Shown here: positions 1 through 10,563 of the stretch, one piece after another
Layout: the number at the start of each line of letters is the position of its first letter
How positions within the stretch are numbered: position 1 is the stretch's first letter
Assembly: GCF_000315625.1 (NCBI RefSeq)
Contig: NW_005434607.1
Location: forward strand, 406,104-441,536
Length of the DNA: 35,433 nucleotides
From: Guillardia theta CCMP2712
Lineage: Eukaryota > Cryptophyceae > Pyrenomonadales > Geminigeraceae
Direction of reading: 5' to 3'
Notes under the pieces: model-generated
The model's database searches: none
Told to the model about the DNA's origin: nothing
The model's input: the letters and a program-made list of their open reading frames with translations, nothing else
Translations under genes and position numbers: made by a program

Positions 1-1339
1 CCGCTGACGATACAGAAGAGGGTCGTGGGGTACTTGTTGCCTCTCAGCTCCTTCACTGTCTCAGCAGGGAACCCACGTAGGACCGCGTTGTACTTGAGGT
101 ACATGGGTCCTGCAAGAAAAACTCTATCACGATCTGGGAGATTGCGGCGTAGGGAGGAGGGAAGTGGGAGGAGGGATGGGGGGGGAGGAGAAGTGAGCAA
201 GGGGATGGGTGAGGGGGTGGGGCATGAAGGGAGAGCCAAGTAGGAGAAGTGGAGGAGGACGATGGGGAAGAGGACGAGGACGAGTACGCGTAGGAGTAAG
301 CATCTTACCAGTATAGAGGATGAGAGCAATTATCTCTTCCTTTCTCAGTTTTGCCCTCACCACCGCCTCCTGGCCCATCAGCTGCTCTACACTCCTCACG
401 ATCCTCTTCCCCTGGCACGCCTTGACTCGCTCCTCCTCCTCTGTGACCACCCTCCACTCCTGAGCAGGAGAGGTCTCGAGCAGGTAGTTGGGCGTCCTGA
501 ATGTGTCCCTCGAGTCTGCCCTCTCGCAGTGCTCCTGCTGCATCCCATCGTAGAAGTTGAGCATGGGATACCCTATCCTCTCCAGCAGCCCCTTGTGGAA
601 CTCCTCCAGTTTCCCGAACTCTGCGACACAGAACTTGTCGTTGATCGGCTCGCTGGCGCCCTCAAGGAGGCGGGAGGCTTCCTCCTCGGCCTGCAGGAGG
701 TTCTTCAAGCTCAAGAAGCTCTCCGCCAGCCTCGACGCCACGACACCCTGGCACCACATCGCCACGTCCTCCAAGGATGAGCTCTGCAGGAACTGTAAGG
801 GGTTGTCAGGGGATCCTTCGGGGATGCACTCGGCCAAGGTCCTGATGACGTCAGCTTGCGAGGACTTCGCCAGGAAGCTCTGCTTGCTCAGCACCTCCCA
901 CTCCCTACAGATTGATCCACAGAACTCCTCGAACGTAGACGACGAACGTCGCCTGTCCACAAACACATCCGAGCTCAGCCCGAGCTGCATCGGGATCTCT
1001 CCGCATTCTTCGTGGAAAACTCCGAGGTCGTTGGCGATCGCGGAAGGGGAAGGAGAGGAGGAGGTCGTATCAAAGAAAGCACGCAAGCGCACAGCTTGCT
1101 CAGGGCTCAGCTTCCAAGCACTGCCCCCCTTCATCTCGTGCCTCTTGGAGGGGGCTTCTGAACTCGTCACTGAAAACTTCCCATGGCGCCCCTTGTCGAA
1201 TTCGTCCACCTGGCGGTTTCATGTCAAATCACCCAAACACTCGAAATTGCTCCACCTTGCTCGCCGTGCTGTTGGGAGCTTTGGTAACATTCGCATCTTG
1301 ATCTGGAATAATCGATTGGACCGATGATCCACAGCCCAT
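1..1339 (-). CDS. ADP-ribosyltransferase-ankyrin protein, left copy, 5' part only
   Basis: This is the 5' part of the gene found complete to its truncation point at 24960-28297; coordinates match with a constant offset of 26958. Exon 1 is 1339..1256 and starts at an ATG encoding MGCGSS, a typical N-myristoylation/palmitoylation signal. A 46-nt intron (1255..1210) follows, then exon 2 (1209..309), a 199-nt intron (308..110, GTAAGA donor, TTGCAG acceptor) and exon 3 (109..1), which leaves the window. Only the start of the transferase domain (the YTGPM block) is inside; the catalytic residues and ankyrin repeats would lie to the left. The upstream region, exons and both introns are nearly identical to the right copy, with a few substitutions such as Lys to Thr in exon 2. 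Whether the left copy is intact cannot be seen here. Gene model confidence is high because both introns keep the frame in both copies. Confidence 0.75.
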
Positions 1340-2070
1340 CGTCTCTCCCCGCCTCCCAGCGCAGTGCCTGTCAAAGAGCAACTCTTGAATGCAGTTTCGT
1401 TGCAAACACCCAACAATGACCACAGAAACGAGCGCGAGAAGCAAAACAAACAAAGGTAGAAGGCGGTTCAAACTCTAAAAGGCGGATCAAAATCATGCCT
1501 TCTCATACCCTTCAACTTCCCTAAAGCCTGATCCAACTCAACTCCTTCTGGTATGCAAATCATGACAACTCCCTGGCAACAACCCAGAAAGTTGCTCGCT
1601 CCGTTACAGTCATTGACCTACAACTTAAACTTTTCTTGTCCTGACCAACCTCCAACATGATATCTCATCCTCTCCGTCCCTCTGCTCTCCTCGCACTTTC
1701 CCTCCCTCCTTCCCCCCTCCACTCCCTGCCTGCTTCCTCCCCTGCTTCCGCCCATTCCCCGACAAACTGCCAATCCAAAAAGATGACTGTGTGTCTGCAT
1801 GCGTCATGCGTTGCAACGTATGTACGGGTATATTGCTTGAAAATAGGGGGTACTTTGAGTGAAACAAGGCAAATATGCCATGGCAACACCGAGCCATCTG
1901 GGAAATAACTACTCTGCTATCCCACCCCCATCAAATCACCTCTACCCCTAGTAAAGCAATCATTTCAAGGGGTGAAAGACATGTACAACACATAGAGGAT
2001 AGGGGGTGGGGTACAGGCGGGCAAGGGGTGGTGCATAGCCCCATAGCGCCATAACGGGAGCCTGACGATG
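1..2070. repeat. Segmental duplication, left copy
   Basis: This stretch matches 26959-29020 in the same orientation with only scattered substitutions and small indels. Homology starts before the window and stops sharply after the shared ACGGGAGCCTGACGATG at about 2070 and 29020. It includes the 5' part of the ART-ankyrin gene, its upstream region and about 700 bases beyond. The near-identity of introns and intergenic DNA shows the duplication is recent. Confidence 0.9.
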
Positions 2071-2345
2071 CACGGGGGAGGAACTCCCAATAAAAGGGTC
2101 TAGTACCGGTATTTTTGTATGATATTTTGGGGGTACCTTTTCAGGAGGGGTGGGTGAGTTTGCAGGAAATCGCAATGGCAGCAAGGCGGCGACCAGGTTT
2201 AAGGATGATTAATTCAGCCTGTGCAATGATGACAATCGTGAAACCACCATAGCCTATCAGGAAATTGTAAAATCTATATCATGGTATCAATCATTTGAAT
2301 TGCATCGTAGCAGTGTTTAATATTTTCCACAATACGTACTTTTTT
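1340..2345. other. Non-coding stretch upstream of the left ART-ankyrin gene
   Basis: No convincing gene is seen. 1340-2070 is shared with 28298-29020 and presumably holds the promoter of the minus-strand ART-ankyrin gene. Longer open frames here start with GTG or TTG and are low-complexity (CT-rich). 2071-2345 is unique in the window and AT-richer just before the transposase-like ORF; I recognise nothing in it. Confidence 0.5.
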
Positions 2346-3974
2346 CTACTTGCAGCCAGCAATGCTACGCAATCCCCGGAACCGTTGCATATTACCTGTT
2401 AATCCTTCATCCCATTGCCCTGATTTTGCATATACTCGCTTTCGATTGTTCTTCTGCGTACTATTGTGTGGCTCCACGTCATTATCAGATCCATCCCGTG
2501 CATTGAAAGCTTCACGGTCGTGCGGTTTGCTCAGGACAATTCGCTTCTTCGAATGCTCGTATACAAAAGGCAGGTTTGGATCCACCTTTTTAGATAATTC
2601 TATGCATGCCTGATTGAATTTTCTCAGAAAATCCTTCTTGTTCAGATGGCCGATCAAGGACCACAGATTCTCTACACTATCCGTCCAGAGAGTTCGTGAA
2701 TTGAAGTCATAGTCTCTATCACCCAGCGCATGATTCTTATCCCTCACATACTGTTGTACTTGCAGATGAGTATCAATTGCAACTATGAAGCCTTCAAATG
2801 TTACAGATGATAGTCCCTTGACATGTTTTTGGCTGACACTGGTCCAGTCGATGCCTTCCAATAGCCATCTTCGACCCTCTTGAACGAGACGTATCCTCTC
2901 TGAAACTTTCAGCCCTCTTTCATCGAATGCTTTGTGCAGGCCAGACATAGCCTCTGCCATTCTTGCTGTCGCTTCATGTCCTTCTGCCTTTAGTAGACTG
3001 ATGGCCTTGTCACTGAACATCTTCAGCATGATATCCACCGATTGTGGATCGGCGGTCCCGTCGACTTCCATCTGAGTCATCCAAGCAGGATTCTTCTTGG
3101 CGATATCACTGTAAGCTTTATGCCATATCTGGGCTTCCGTAGAAGACGATTGAGACTTCCCTGATCCAATGGAATGCCTGACATTCTTCAACAAGTGATT
3201 GATGCACGGCGAGAAAAACAACAACTTGTTCGTAATTGGAGAGAGGACGGGATTGGATAACCATTCGTCGAATTTAAAGCGGATCTTGTGTTCATCAAAG
3301 TCATTTAGTCCATCAGCTATTCTTCGCTCCATCTCCCAAGGAGTGAATGTTTCCCCCCCCTCTTCATTGTGCTTGGCCAATGAAAGAACTTCTTCATATC
3401 CGTACCGTCTGCAAAATATTTGAAACCTGCAAAACATCTCTTTCAGGGTCGCTCTGGGCCTCTTCCTCGTGTGGCATCGTAGCGTCTTCTCCTTCTGAAC
3501 TTGCCATATGGCCTGGTTCTGTCGTAACTGCAAAACAAACTGTTTAATTTCTCTCATCTCAGCAACATCCATGTGTACAATTCCTTGCTGAGGTGTGATG
3601 GGCAATGACGACAAATCATCACCATCGTACTCATCTGGATGGTCCAATGTGCACTCACTCTCAATGTCGTGCTCTGAAATTGGAGGTTCGAACTTGAATA
3701 TCCCCGAAATGTATGCTGAAATAGATGTACATAAATGTCTATATTCCATACTGGTTGCAGTCTTGTTAATGGCTTTCACTTCCTGAATGAATGTACTTGG
3801 CTTGTCTTGGTAGAAATAACGATATATACAGGCGAACTCCCCATCGAAAGACCACACATTGAAGTTCACGCCTCTCTTCCAAGCTTCATTGGTGACAGCT
3901 AAAAAAATATCCTTTCCATCTTTGGAACACAAACTTTTATGGGCAAAGCCGATGTAAACAGGCGCAGGAGGCAT
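2346..3974 (-). CDS. Transposase-like protein (P-element/THAP9 style), possibly a fragment
   Basis: An uninterrupted 542-codon frame with an ATG start. Three blocks recall the RNase H-fold transposases of P elements and THAP9: an Asp in SFDGEF (residues 42-47), a CINHLLKNVRH block (257-267) like the conserved 'PHLLKN' region, and TDSVENLWSLI (431-441) like the 'QD.LENFF..IR' block with its catalytic Glu. I see no N-terminal THAP zinc finger, so the ORF may be a 3' exon or a 5'-truncated copy. The C-terminal 60 residues are basic and Asn-rich. Terminal inverted repeats were not found. It sits between the segmental duplication and the NTPase array, where a transposon could have mediated rearrangement. 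The family call is by motif resemblance only; a domesticated protein with the same fold is the alternative. Confidence 0.4.
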   Translation of the reverse strand: MPPAPVYIGFAHKSLCSKDGKDIFLAVTNEAWKRGVNFNVWSFDGEFACIYRYFYQDKPSTFIQEVKAINKTATSMEYRHLCTSISAYISGIFKFEPPISEHDIESECTLDHPDEYDGDDLSSLPITPQQGIVHMDVAEMREIKQFVLQLRQNQAIWQVQKEKTLRCHTRKRPRATLKEMFCRFQIFCRRYGYEEVLSLAKHNEEGGETFTPWEMERRIADGLNDFDEHKIRFKFDEWLSNPVLSPITNKLLFFSPCINHLLKNVRHSIGSGKSQSSSTEAQIWHKAYSDIAKKNPAWMTQMEVDGTADPQSVDIMLKMFSDKAISLLKAEGHEATARMAEAMSGLHKAFDERGLKVSERIRLVQEGRRWLLEGIDWTSVSQKHVKGLSSVTFEGFIVAIDTHLQVQQYVRDKNHALGDRDYDFNSRTLWTDSVENLWSLIGHLNKKDFLRKFNQACIELSKKVDPNLPFVYEHSKKRIVLSKPHDREAFNARDGSDNDVEPHNSTQKNNRKRVYAKSGQWDEGLTGNMQRFRGLRSIAGCK

Positions 3975-3989
3975 ATGCTTTTGTCCACG

Positions 3990-4150
3990 ATGCTGATAGA
4001 AATGTCCATCCGAGAAGCAGACTACTGATCGGAGCTATACTCTCACCTCAGACAATGCCAAGCAGTTGATGTGTGCTGGAAGGTATTCATGGAGAGGACA
4101 GTAACCGCTTGTAGCCGCTAGAGCTACTACACGTGTGCGGCCGCTACTAC
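3990..4150. repeat. Mosaic remnant of the array unit at its left border
   Basis: A short patchwork. 3997-4016 (AGAAATGTCCATCCGAGAAG) nearly matches 10753-10772 in unit 2. 4019-4110 is a decayed copy of 7313-7410 and 11543-11640 (ACTGATCGGAGCTATA onward). 4111-4130 starts the array unit proper, followed by a 20-bp insertion containing NotI-like GCGGCCGC. A more diverged relative of the 90-bp block lies at 13705-13790. This suggests that an upstream unit was lost by internal deletions. Confidence 0.6.
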
Positions 4151-4181
4151 AAGCTCTCCACTCTATCAGCCTACATCAACG

Positions 4182-6363
4182 TCACAGATTCCAGTCCCTC
4201 ATCCTCTGTGGTGTCGCCTCATCGCCTCCCTCCAGTTGCTCTTCACTCTGAGACCGTGCCTTGTCTACGAGCTGGATGCTGATCTCCGCTCCCTTTAGCC
4301 ATGCCACGTCTTTCTTGGACAAGAACATCGCGTGCTGAGTAACGTTTTCCATCTGCTGCTTCTCCATCTCACTTGCTGTCTTGTCGTTGGTGAAAACCTG
4401 AGCTCCTCTCCAACGTGCTTTCCCCTCAAGCTCTGAGGGTAGAACAAACACAAGGCACACCCTCTCAAACTTGTTCTTGGCTCGTAGAGCTGTCAACATC
4501 CTACACAGTGGTCCAAGCTTGATCGGGTGTTTTCCTGCTATCGTCATCTGGAACATGTAGAGGACCTCCTGATCTGACAATAAAAGCGCATCTACGCAAG
4601 GGAAGTTCGATGCCTTGGGGTGGCTTGCAATATGTGTTCTCCATGATCTTCCACTCGTTGAGTCCTGTTGTAGAGAACTCAAAGTATGCCTGCGACTTCT
4701 TCATACGCAAATCTATCTCTTCCCTTGCCCCTTCATCATCCTCACCCGACCCTAGACTGCGCAATCTGTATCTCCCTCCTTTCTTCAGCACCTCATGTGC
4801 CAAGCATTCAAAAACTAGAGCTGCCGCCCCATATCACCCAGAATCAGAGCCTGAGAAGGCAAGGTCTACAAGCCTATCCCTGTCTGTTTTGACAAGTCGG
4901 GCAAAGATCTTCTCCGCGGCTTTCTGCGAGCATGCTCGAGCGCTGATAGTCTTGTAGTCTGAGCTTGGGACCAGGTGAATCAGTCTCGATGGCATTCCCA
5001 GGTCTTCGTTCACTGCTGCTTGCATCTTTTCCTGTAGCGACGACAGTGAGGTTATCGTCTGTATCGCCTGCTCAAGTGTCCCTACAGGCCTCAATATGAC
5101 ATTCCTCGGTACGTTCCCCCAATCCTCGACGATATTCCTTGCTTCTTCTTCGTTCACGCGACCCCCTTGCATCTTGATGAAGATTGACATCTCCTCATCA
5201 GTCCATGTTGGCAGAAAGTATCGCCCCGCCCCATTGTTCAGAATGTCCTTGAACCCTCCAAGCTTGGGTGAAGACAGTATGATTGTCTTCGCCAAACTTG
5301 CTATCACGTAGCTCCCCAGGCCTTTGTACAGGTCACAGATGTACCACCCCCGGAAATTGATGAGAAAGTTTACAACGACGGTCACATCTCCAAACTTACT
5401 CCATTCTGCCCCATCAAAGTACCAGTAATTGGTTCCTACCTGATAGACTACTTCCTCATCAGAGCCGAGAAGCTGAAGAAGAAAGAAGTAGGCAAAGCAT
5501 GACTTCCCTATCCCTGGACTCCCTGTGAGGATGACCTGCCCATTCTTCGGCGTCTCCGTGTCCAAGCGGAAGTACTCTGCAATCACCTGCTTCATCTCCA
5601 AGTAGCAATCTCGAAGGAACAGCTGATTTCCGAAAACCTCATTCCCTCCCAAGAAGGTCGAGAAGCTCACAATCTCTTGAGCTGAGTAAGTCTTGCCCGC
5701 CCTCGCAACCTGGCAAAGCTCGTTCAAGAAGGACAGGAACATGTCGCCTATCAGCCCCGTCAGCGCCTTCAGTCGTCAAACTTGTGCACTGCTAGCATTA
5801 CCTTGAGGTTTTGACAGGAAGTCTTCAGGCTTCTTTGAACCTTGAGTCTTCTTCTTCTCGATCAGGAGTAGATCGCGAAGCTGCTCCTCTTTCTTTAGAA
5901 GTCGATCCTTTTCCTTGCGGAGCTGCTCCTCTTTCGTTCGGAGCTGCTCCTCTTTCTTGCGCCAGTATTGCCGCTCGTCCTTGTCAGTGTCTGGATCGAG
6001 TGCACGTTTCTCTGCCTCTCTGATCTGTCGGCTGACCTGATCTATCTCCTCCTCCACCCTAGCAATCTGCGCGCCTAAAGAGATCATCTCCTCACGATAG
6101 TCTCCTTCTTGCTGCATCATGGACATCTTCATCCTCCCGGGCACTCCCTTTCTCCTACGCTCTGCACACTCCAGCGCGTTGAGACTAGAAGCGCGACGTA
6201 TGCATGTACCGGCTTCATTGCCTTTGCGCATGCGCATGTAGCTCGTGACAGCAGTCCTCCTCGGCCGGATGCATACATCGAGTGCGCAGGGGCAGAAGGC
6301 ATGGATGGCAGGAAGGAGCATAAGGGCGGTGAGAGGCAGAGAGGGGCCACCGGTTCCTACCAT
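4182..6363 (-). pseudogene. Crinkler/RHS-type NTPase with nuclease-like domain, unit 1, broken
   Basis: Exon 1 is 6363..5802, with an ATG in a strong GCCGCC-like context. The leader is hydrophobic with Phe after Ala-Ile-His-Ala; an acidic/basic coiled coil of heptads follows. A 54-nt intron (5801..5748, CAAG/GTAATG, TGATAG acceptor) joins in frame to exon 2 (5747..4834), with Walker A GSPGIGKS at spliced residues 263-270 and the SSPK and PTWTDEEM blocks typical of Crinkler/retrotransposon-hot-spot NTPases. An in-frame TGA (4836..4834) ends this part, yet the same frame stays open beyond it. The C-terminal region has VDAL, FQMTIAGKHPI and VFVLP blocks like the restriction-endonuclease-fold domain of that family. 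A 4-base insertion near 4620, absent in unit 2, shifts the frame inside it. In the family these are effector-like or selfish-element-derived proteins; here it is a probable pseudogene, or at best a 491-residue protein without the nuclease-like part. Confidence 0.7.
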
Positions 6364-7635
6364 GGCGGGAGGTGCGCGATTGGGTAAGAGGAGTGTAGTA
6401 CCCACCCTTACCTCTACGAAAGTCTGATTGTGTACCCCTATTACCCCGTAGTTTCGGTAGCCCCACCACCCCCTCGAGTCCTCCGAAGCTCCAGAAGGCT
6501 GAGTAGTTGAGTAATCCCTAGCTACCGGGAAAGGGCGACATAGACGTGTGGGTTTCCAGGTGAAGTCGACTGCCTGCGACAGTCAGCGATCGGACTGCCC
6601 GTGAGACTTGTTGATGGTGAACGCCAAGGACAGAAGAAAGGGGACTGAATTGGATCTGTGGCAACATGTCATGATAGTTGCCTCCGCCATGTTGCGATAG
6701 CTGAAGCCGGGTTCCATTACACAATTTGGGAGGTGACTAGCAGGATGGGAGCAGCGACCTTGAGCGAGAGCTCATGAGGAGGGAAACCACCCGGGCTGAG
6801 AGAGTCGGAGAAATTCCACAATGGGGAACTGGACTACTTCTTCCTGATCCATGACCGTGTATCAATTGAATGATACGTTCTAGGCGGAGTGGGAAGTCGT
6901 TGAAGGATTGCCGGGCTTACCTTAGGTGCGGCATTGTTGATCGGGCACTGAAAGGATTTCTTGCAGTGACAACGATGCCAAGCTCTGCACATTGTGTAGG
7001 AGATCAGGGAAGACTTTTTCGACCAGTTCCTGTTGAGAATTGACCGAAGAACAAACATTTGGAGCAAGATCAATCATGCTGTCAACCCGGGGTCGGGAGT
7101 AGATCCTCACCGACCATCAGTAGCCTGATCGCAAGCTCTTGTGCGTATACTTCCCCACTGAACGCAGCACGCATGTTTCTTCTGAGACTGAGGGGTTGAG
7201 CTCTGGTCCACAAAGACGAAGACTTGATTGACGCCTCAATCTCCGGTTTGACGAAAGTCACCTGCCCAAACAGCTAACACTCGGCCCATGGAGACATCAA
7301 GTTGTTTGTTGAGACTACTGATCGGAGCTATATTCTTTCCTCAGCCTATGGCAAGCAGCTGATGTGGCTCGTTGCACAGGTGCTGGAAGGTTCATGGAGA
7401 GGACAGCAGCCGCTGTGATAGGGGTTACCCGGAAGAAGAGCGACGGTGTGATGCAGGCCCACGAGGGCAAGACAAGTCTATCCATGCCAGAGTATAAAGC
7501 ACTCCTCAACATCTTGAAGGAGGTGAGACCTCGCAGAGGAAGTTGAGAGTCCGGCAGCTCCTTTGATTTTCTCTTGGGCATGCTGTTCTGTCATGTGGAA
7601 CCAGGTATGCAGAAGCGAGAGTCTAGCCTCGGACA
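6364..7635. other. Non-coding part of array unit 1
   Basis: This is upstream of the NTPase pseudogene and presumably includes its promoter. No gene is clear. One exon-like stretch on the plus strand (about 7378-7530) is open between a CAG at 7378-7380 and a good AAGGAG/GTGAGA donor at 7530, but no convincing partner exons were found. The block 7313-7410 is dispersed (also 4019-4110, 11543-11640 and more diverged at 13705-13790). Confidence 0.4.
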
Positions 7636-7685
7636 TTTCAGATGATGATAATGATGATAATGATGATGACGATGATGATGGTGAA

Positions 7686-7719
<34 letters not shown>

Positions 7720-7799
7720 TTGTTGTTGAAGATGATGATGGTGATGATGATGTTGTTGTTGTTGAAGATGATGATGGTGATGATGAGGAGGAGGACGAT

Positions 7800-7831
<32 letters not shown>

Positions 7832-8043
7832 TGATGACGATGCAGATGATAATGAAGAAGAAGAAGAAGAAGAAGAAGAAGAAGAAGAAGAAGAAGAAGA
7901 AGATGGAAATGACGATGTTGGTAGTAATTAGCCCGATGATGATGATGATGATGATGACGGAGGTAATCGAGGTAATGAAGGAGAACACGAAGAAGAAGAA
8001 GAAGAAGAAGAAGATGGAGATGATGGCGATGCAAGTGATGATT
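7636..8043. repeat. GAT/GAC, GTT and GAA microsatellite, unit 1
   Basis: About 400 bases of trinucleotide repeats: mainly GAT and GAC, with blocks of GTT and GAA. Read on the plus strand in one frame they give Asp/Glu/Val runs, and other frames on both strands are also open because of the composition. The unit 2 counterpart (11866-12375) differs by large blocks of whole triplets. I treat it as a microsatellite, not a gene. Confidence 0.85.
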
Positions 8044-8415
8044 GATGTATCTTGGTCATGTTTTCGCGGCGGAGCGCCAAGTTTCGCTCTGCGTCGCTGT
8101 TCAATATGGATGGACGGCCTTGTGAGAGTGTGCATGTACTGGGCATCATCCATTCTCTCAGTCCACGTTTGTCTCGAGGAGTTGTATCGAATGATCTAGA
8201 TCATTATGTTGTCCGTCGAACGATGCAATCTCTGTCCCAACACGAAGCTTCATACAGATACATATATTGGTTACCCGAGCTACAGTGCTCGTCACCGTGA
8301 CTGCCGCCATGGATCTCACCCATGACCACATGAGCCGTCCATCCTCTGTAGCCGCTAGAGCTACTACAAGCTCTCCACTCTATCAGCCTACATCAACGTC
8401 ACAGATTCCAGTCCC
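8044..8415. other. Spacer between microsatellite and unit 2 pseudogene
   Basis: Unique-looking sequence shared with 12376-12700. It contains the unit junction at 8347/8348. No open frame here looks coding. Confidence 0.4.
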
Positions 8416-10563
8416 TTATGGTGTCGCCTCATCGCCTCCCTCCAGTTGCTCTTCACTCTGAGACCGTGCCTTGTCTACGAGCTGGATGCTGATCTCCGCT
8501 CCTTTTAGCCATGCCACGTCTTTCTTGGACAAGAACATCGCGTGCTGAGTAACGTTTTCCATCTGCTGCTTCTCCATCTCACTTGCTGTCTTGTCGTTGG
8601 TGAAAACCTGAGCTCCTCTCCAACGTGCTTTCCCCTCAAGCTCTGAGGGTAGAACAAACACAAGGCACACCCTCTCAAACTTGTTCTTGGCTCGTAGAGC
8701 TGTCAACATCCTACACAGTGGTCCAAGCTTGATCGGGTGTTTTCCTGCTATCGTCATCTGGAACATGTAGAGGACCTCCTGATCTGACAATAAAAGCGCA
8801 TCCACACAAGGGAAGTTCGATGCCTTGGGCTTGCAATATGTGTTCTCCATGATCTTCCACTCGTTGAGTCCTGTTGTAGAGAACTCAAACTATGCCTGCG
8901 ACTTCTTCATACGCAAATCTATCTCTTCCCTTGCCCCTTCATCATCCTCACCCGACCCTAGACTGCGCAATCTGTATCTCCCTCCTTTCTTCAGCACCTC
9001 ATGTGCCAAGCATTCAAAAACTAGAGCTGCCGCCCCATATCACCCAGAATCAGAGCCTGAGAAGGCAAGGTCTACAAGCCTATCCCGGTCTGTTTTGACA
9101 AGTCGGGCAAAGATCTTCTCCGCGGCTTTCTGCGAGCATGCTCGAGCGCTGATAGTCTTGTAGTCTGAGCTTGGGACCAGGTGAATCAGTCTCGATGGCA
9201 TTCCCAGGTCTTCGTTCACTGCTGCTTGCATCTTTTCCTGTAGCGACGACAGTGAGGTTATCGTCTGTATCGCCTGCTCAAGTGTCCCTATAGGCCTCAA
9301 TATGACATTCCTCGGTACGTTCCCCCAATCCTCGACGATATTCCTTGCTTCTTCTTCGTTCACGCGACCCCCTTGCATCTTGATGAAGATTGACATCTCC
9401 TCATCAGTCCATGTTGGCAGAAAGTATCGCCCCGCCCCATTGTTCAGAATGTCCTTGAACCCTCCAAGCTTGGGTGAAGACAGTATGATTGTCTTCGCCA
9501 AAATTGCTATCACGTAGCTCCCCAGGCCTTTGTACAGGTCACAGATGTACCACCCCCGGAAATTGATGAGAAAGTTTACAACGACGGTCACATCTCCAAA
9601 CTTACTCCATTCTGCCCCATCAAAGTACCAGTAATTGGTTCCTACCTGATAGACTACTTCCTCATCAGAGCCGAGAAGCTGAAGAAGAAAGAAGTAGGCA
9701 AAGCATGACTTCCCTATCCCTGGACTCCCTGTGAGGATGACCTGCCCATTCTTCGGCGTCTCCGTGTCCAAGCGGAAGTACTCTGCAATCACCTGCTTCA
9801 TCTCCAAGTAGCAATCTCGAAGGAACAGCTGATTTCCGAAAACCTCATTCCCTCCCAAGAAGGTCGAGAAGCTCACAATCTCTTGAGCTGAGTAAGTCTT
9901 GCCCGCCCTCGCAACCTGGCAAAGCTCGTTCAAGAAGGACAGGAACATGTCGCCTATCAGCCCCGTCAGCGCCTTCAGTCGTCAAACTTGTGCACTGCTA
10001 GCATTACCTTGAGGTTTTGACAGGAAGTCTTCAGGCTTCTTTGAACCTTGAGTCTTCTTCTTCTCGATCAGGAGTAGATCGCGAAGCTGCTCCTCTTTCT
10101 TTAGAAGTCGATCCTCTTTCTTTAGAAGTCGATCCTTTTCCTTGCGGAGCTGCTCCTCTTTCTTGCGCCAGTATTGCCGCTCGTCCTTGTCAGTGTCTGG
10201 ATCGAGTGCACGTTTCTCTGCCTCTCTGATCTGTCGGCTGNNNNNNNNNNNNNNNNNNNNNNNNNNNNNNNNNNNNNNNNNNNNNNNNNNNNNNNNNNNN
10301 NNNNNNNNNNNNNNNNNNNNNNNNNNNNNNNNNNNNNNNNNNNNNNNNNNNNNNNNNNNNNNNNNNNNNNNNNNNNNNNNNNNNNNNNNNNNNNNNNNNN
10401 NNNNNNNNNNNNNNNNNNNNNNNNNNNNNNNNNNCATGTAGCTCGTGACAGCAGTCCTCCTCGGCCGGATGCATACATCGAGTGCGCAGGGGCAGAAGGC
10501 ATGGATGGCAGGAAGGAGCATAAGGGCGGTGAGAGGCAGAGAGGGGCCACCGGTTCCTACCAT
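8416..10563 (-). pseudogene. Crinkler/RHS-type NTPase with nuclease-like domain, unit 2, broken
   Basis: Same structure as the unit 1 gene: exon 1 10563..10008 (interrupted by the assembly gap), a 54-nt intron (10007..9954) and exon 2 9953..9040 with Walker A GSPGIGKS. The in-frame TGA (9042..9040) is shared with unit 1. Beyond it the nuclease-like region is in frame here, without the 4-base insertion, but a private nonsense codon TAG lies at 8892..8890 where unit 1 has TAC (Tyr). The 3' end also differs: a short deletion brings an earlier TAA at 8416. In the coiled coil, one 7-residue unit is gained and another lost relative to unit 1, so length is equal. The two copies are therefore broken at different places after the duplication, on top of one older shared stop. 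Confidence 0.7.
10241..10434. other. Assembly gap (194 N)
   Basis: A run of unknown bases inside the coiled-coil exon of unit 2. The homologous interval in unit 1 (6035-6234) is 200 bases, so the gap size is nearly right and the missing sequence is probably a near-copy of unit 1. Open frames crossing the gap are artefacts. Confidence 0.98.

Larger units (their letters stand above)
4111..8347. repeat. Tandem array unit 1 (about 4.2 kb)
   Basis: This unit is directly repeated at 8348-12679. Both begin GTAGCCGCTAGAGCTACTAC and end at the same sequence just before CTCTGTAGCCGC. Offsets run from 4206 in the NTPase exon to 4230 further right; the differences are small indels, the estimated gap and microsatellite length changes. 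Each unit contains one minus-strand NTPase pseudogene, about 1.2 kb of non-coding DNA and an acidic-codon microsatellite. Confidence 0.9.

Noticed and set aside
127-1209. A separate 360-residue protein
   Set aside because: It starts at GTG after a splice acceptor and reads through the 199-nt intron into low-complexity sequence. It is exon 2 of the ART-ankyrin gene.
7591-8199. His-, Ile- and Met-rich ORFs on both strands
   Set aside because: These are frame shadows of the GAT/GAA trinucleotide microsatellite.
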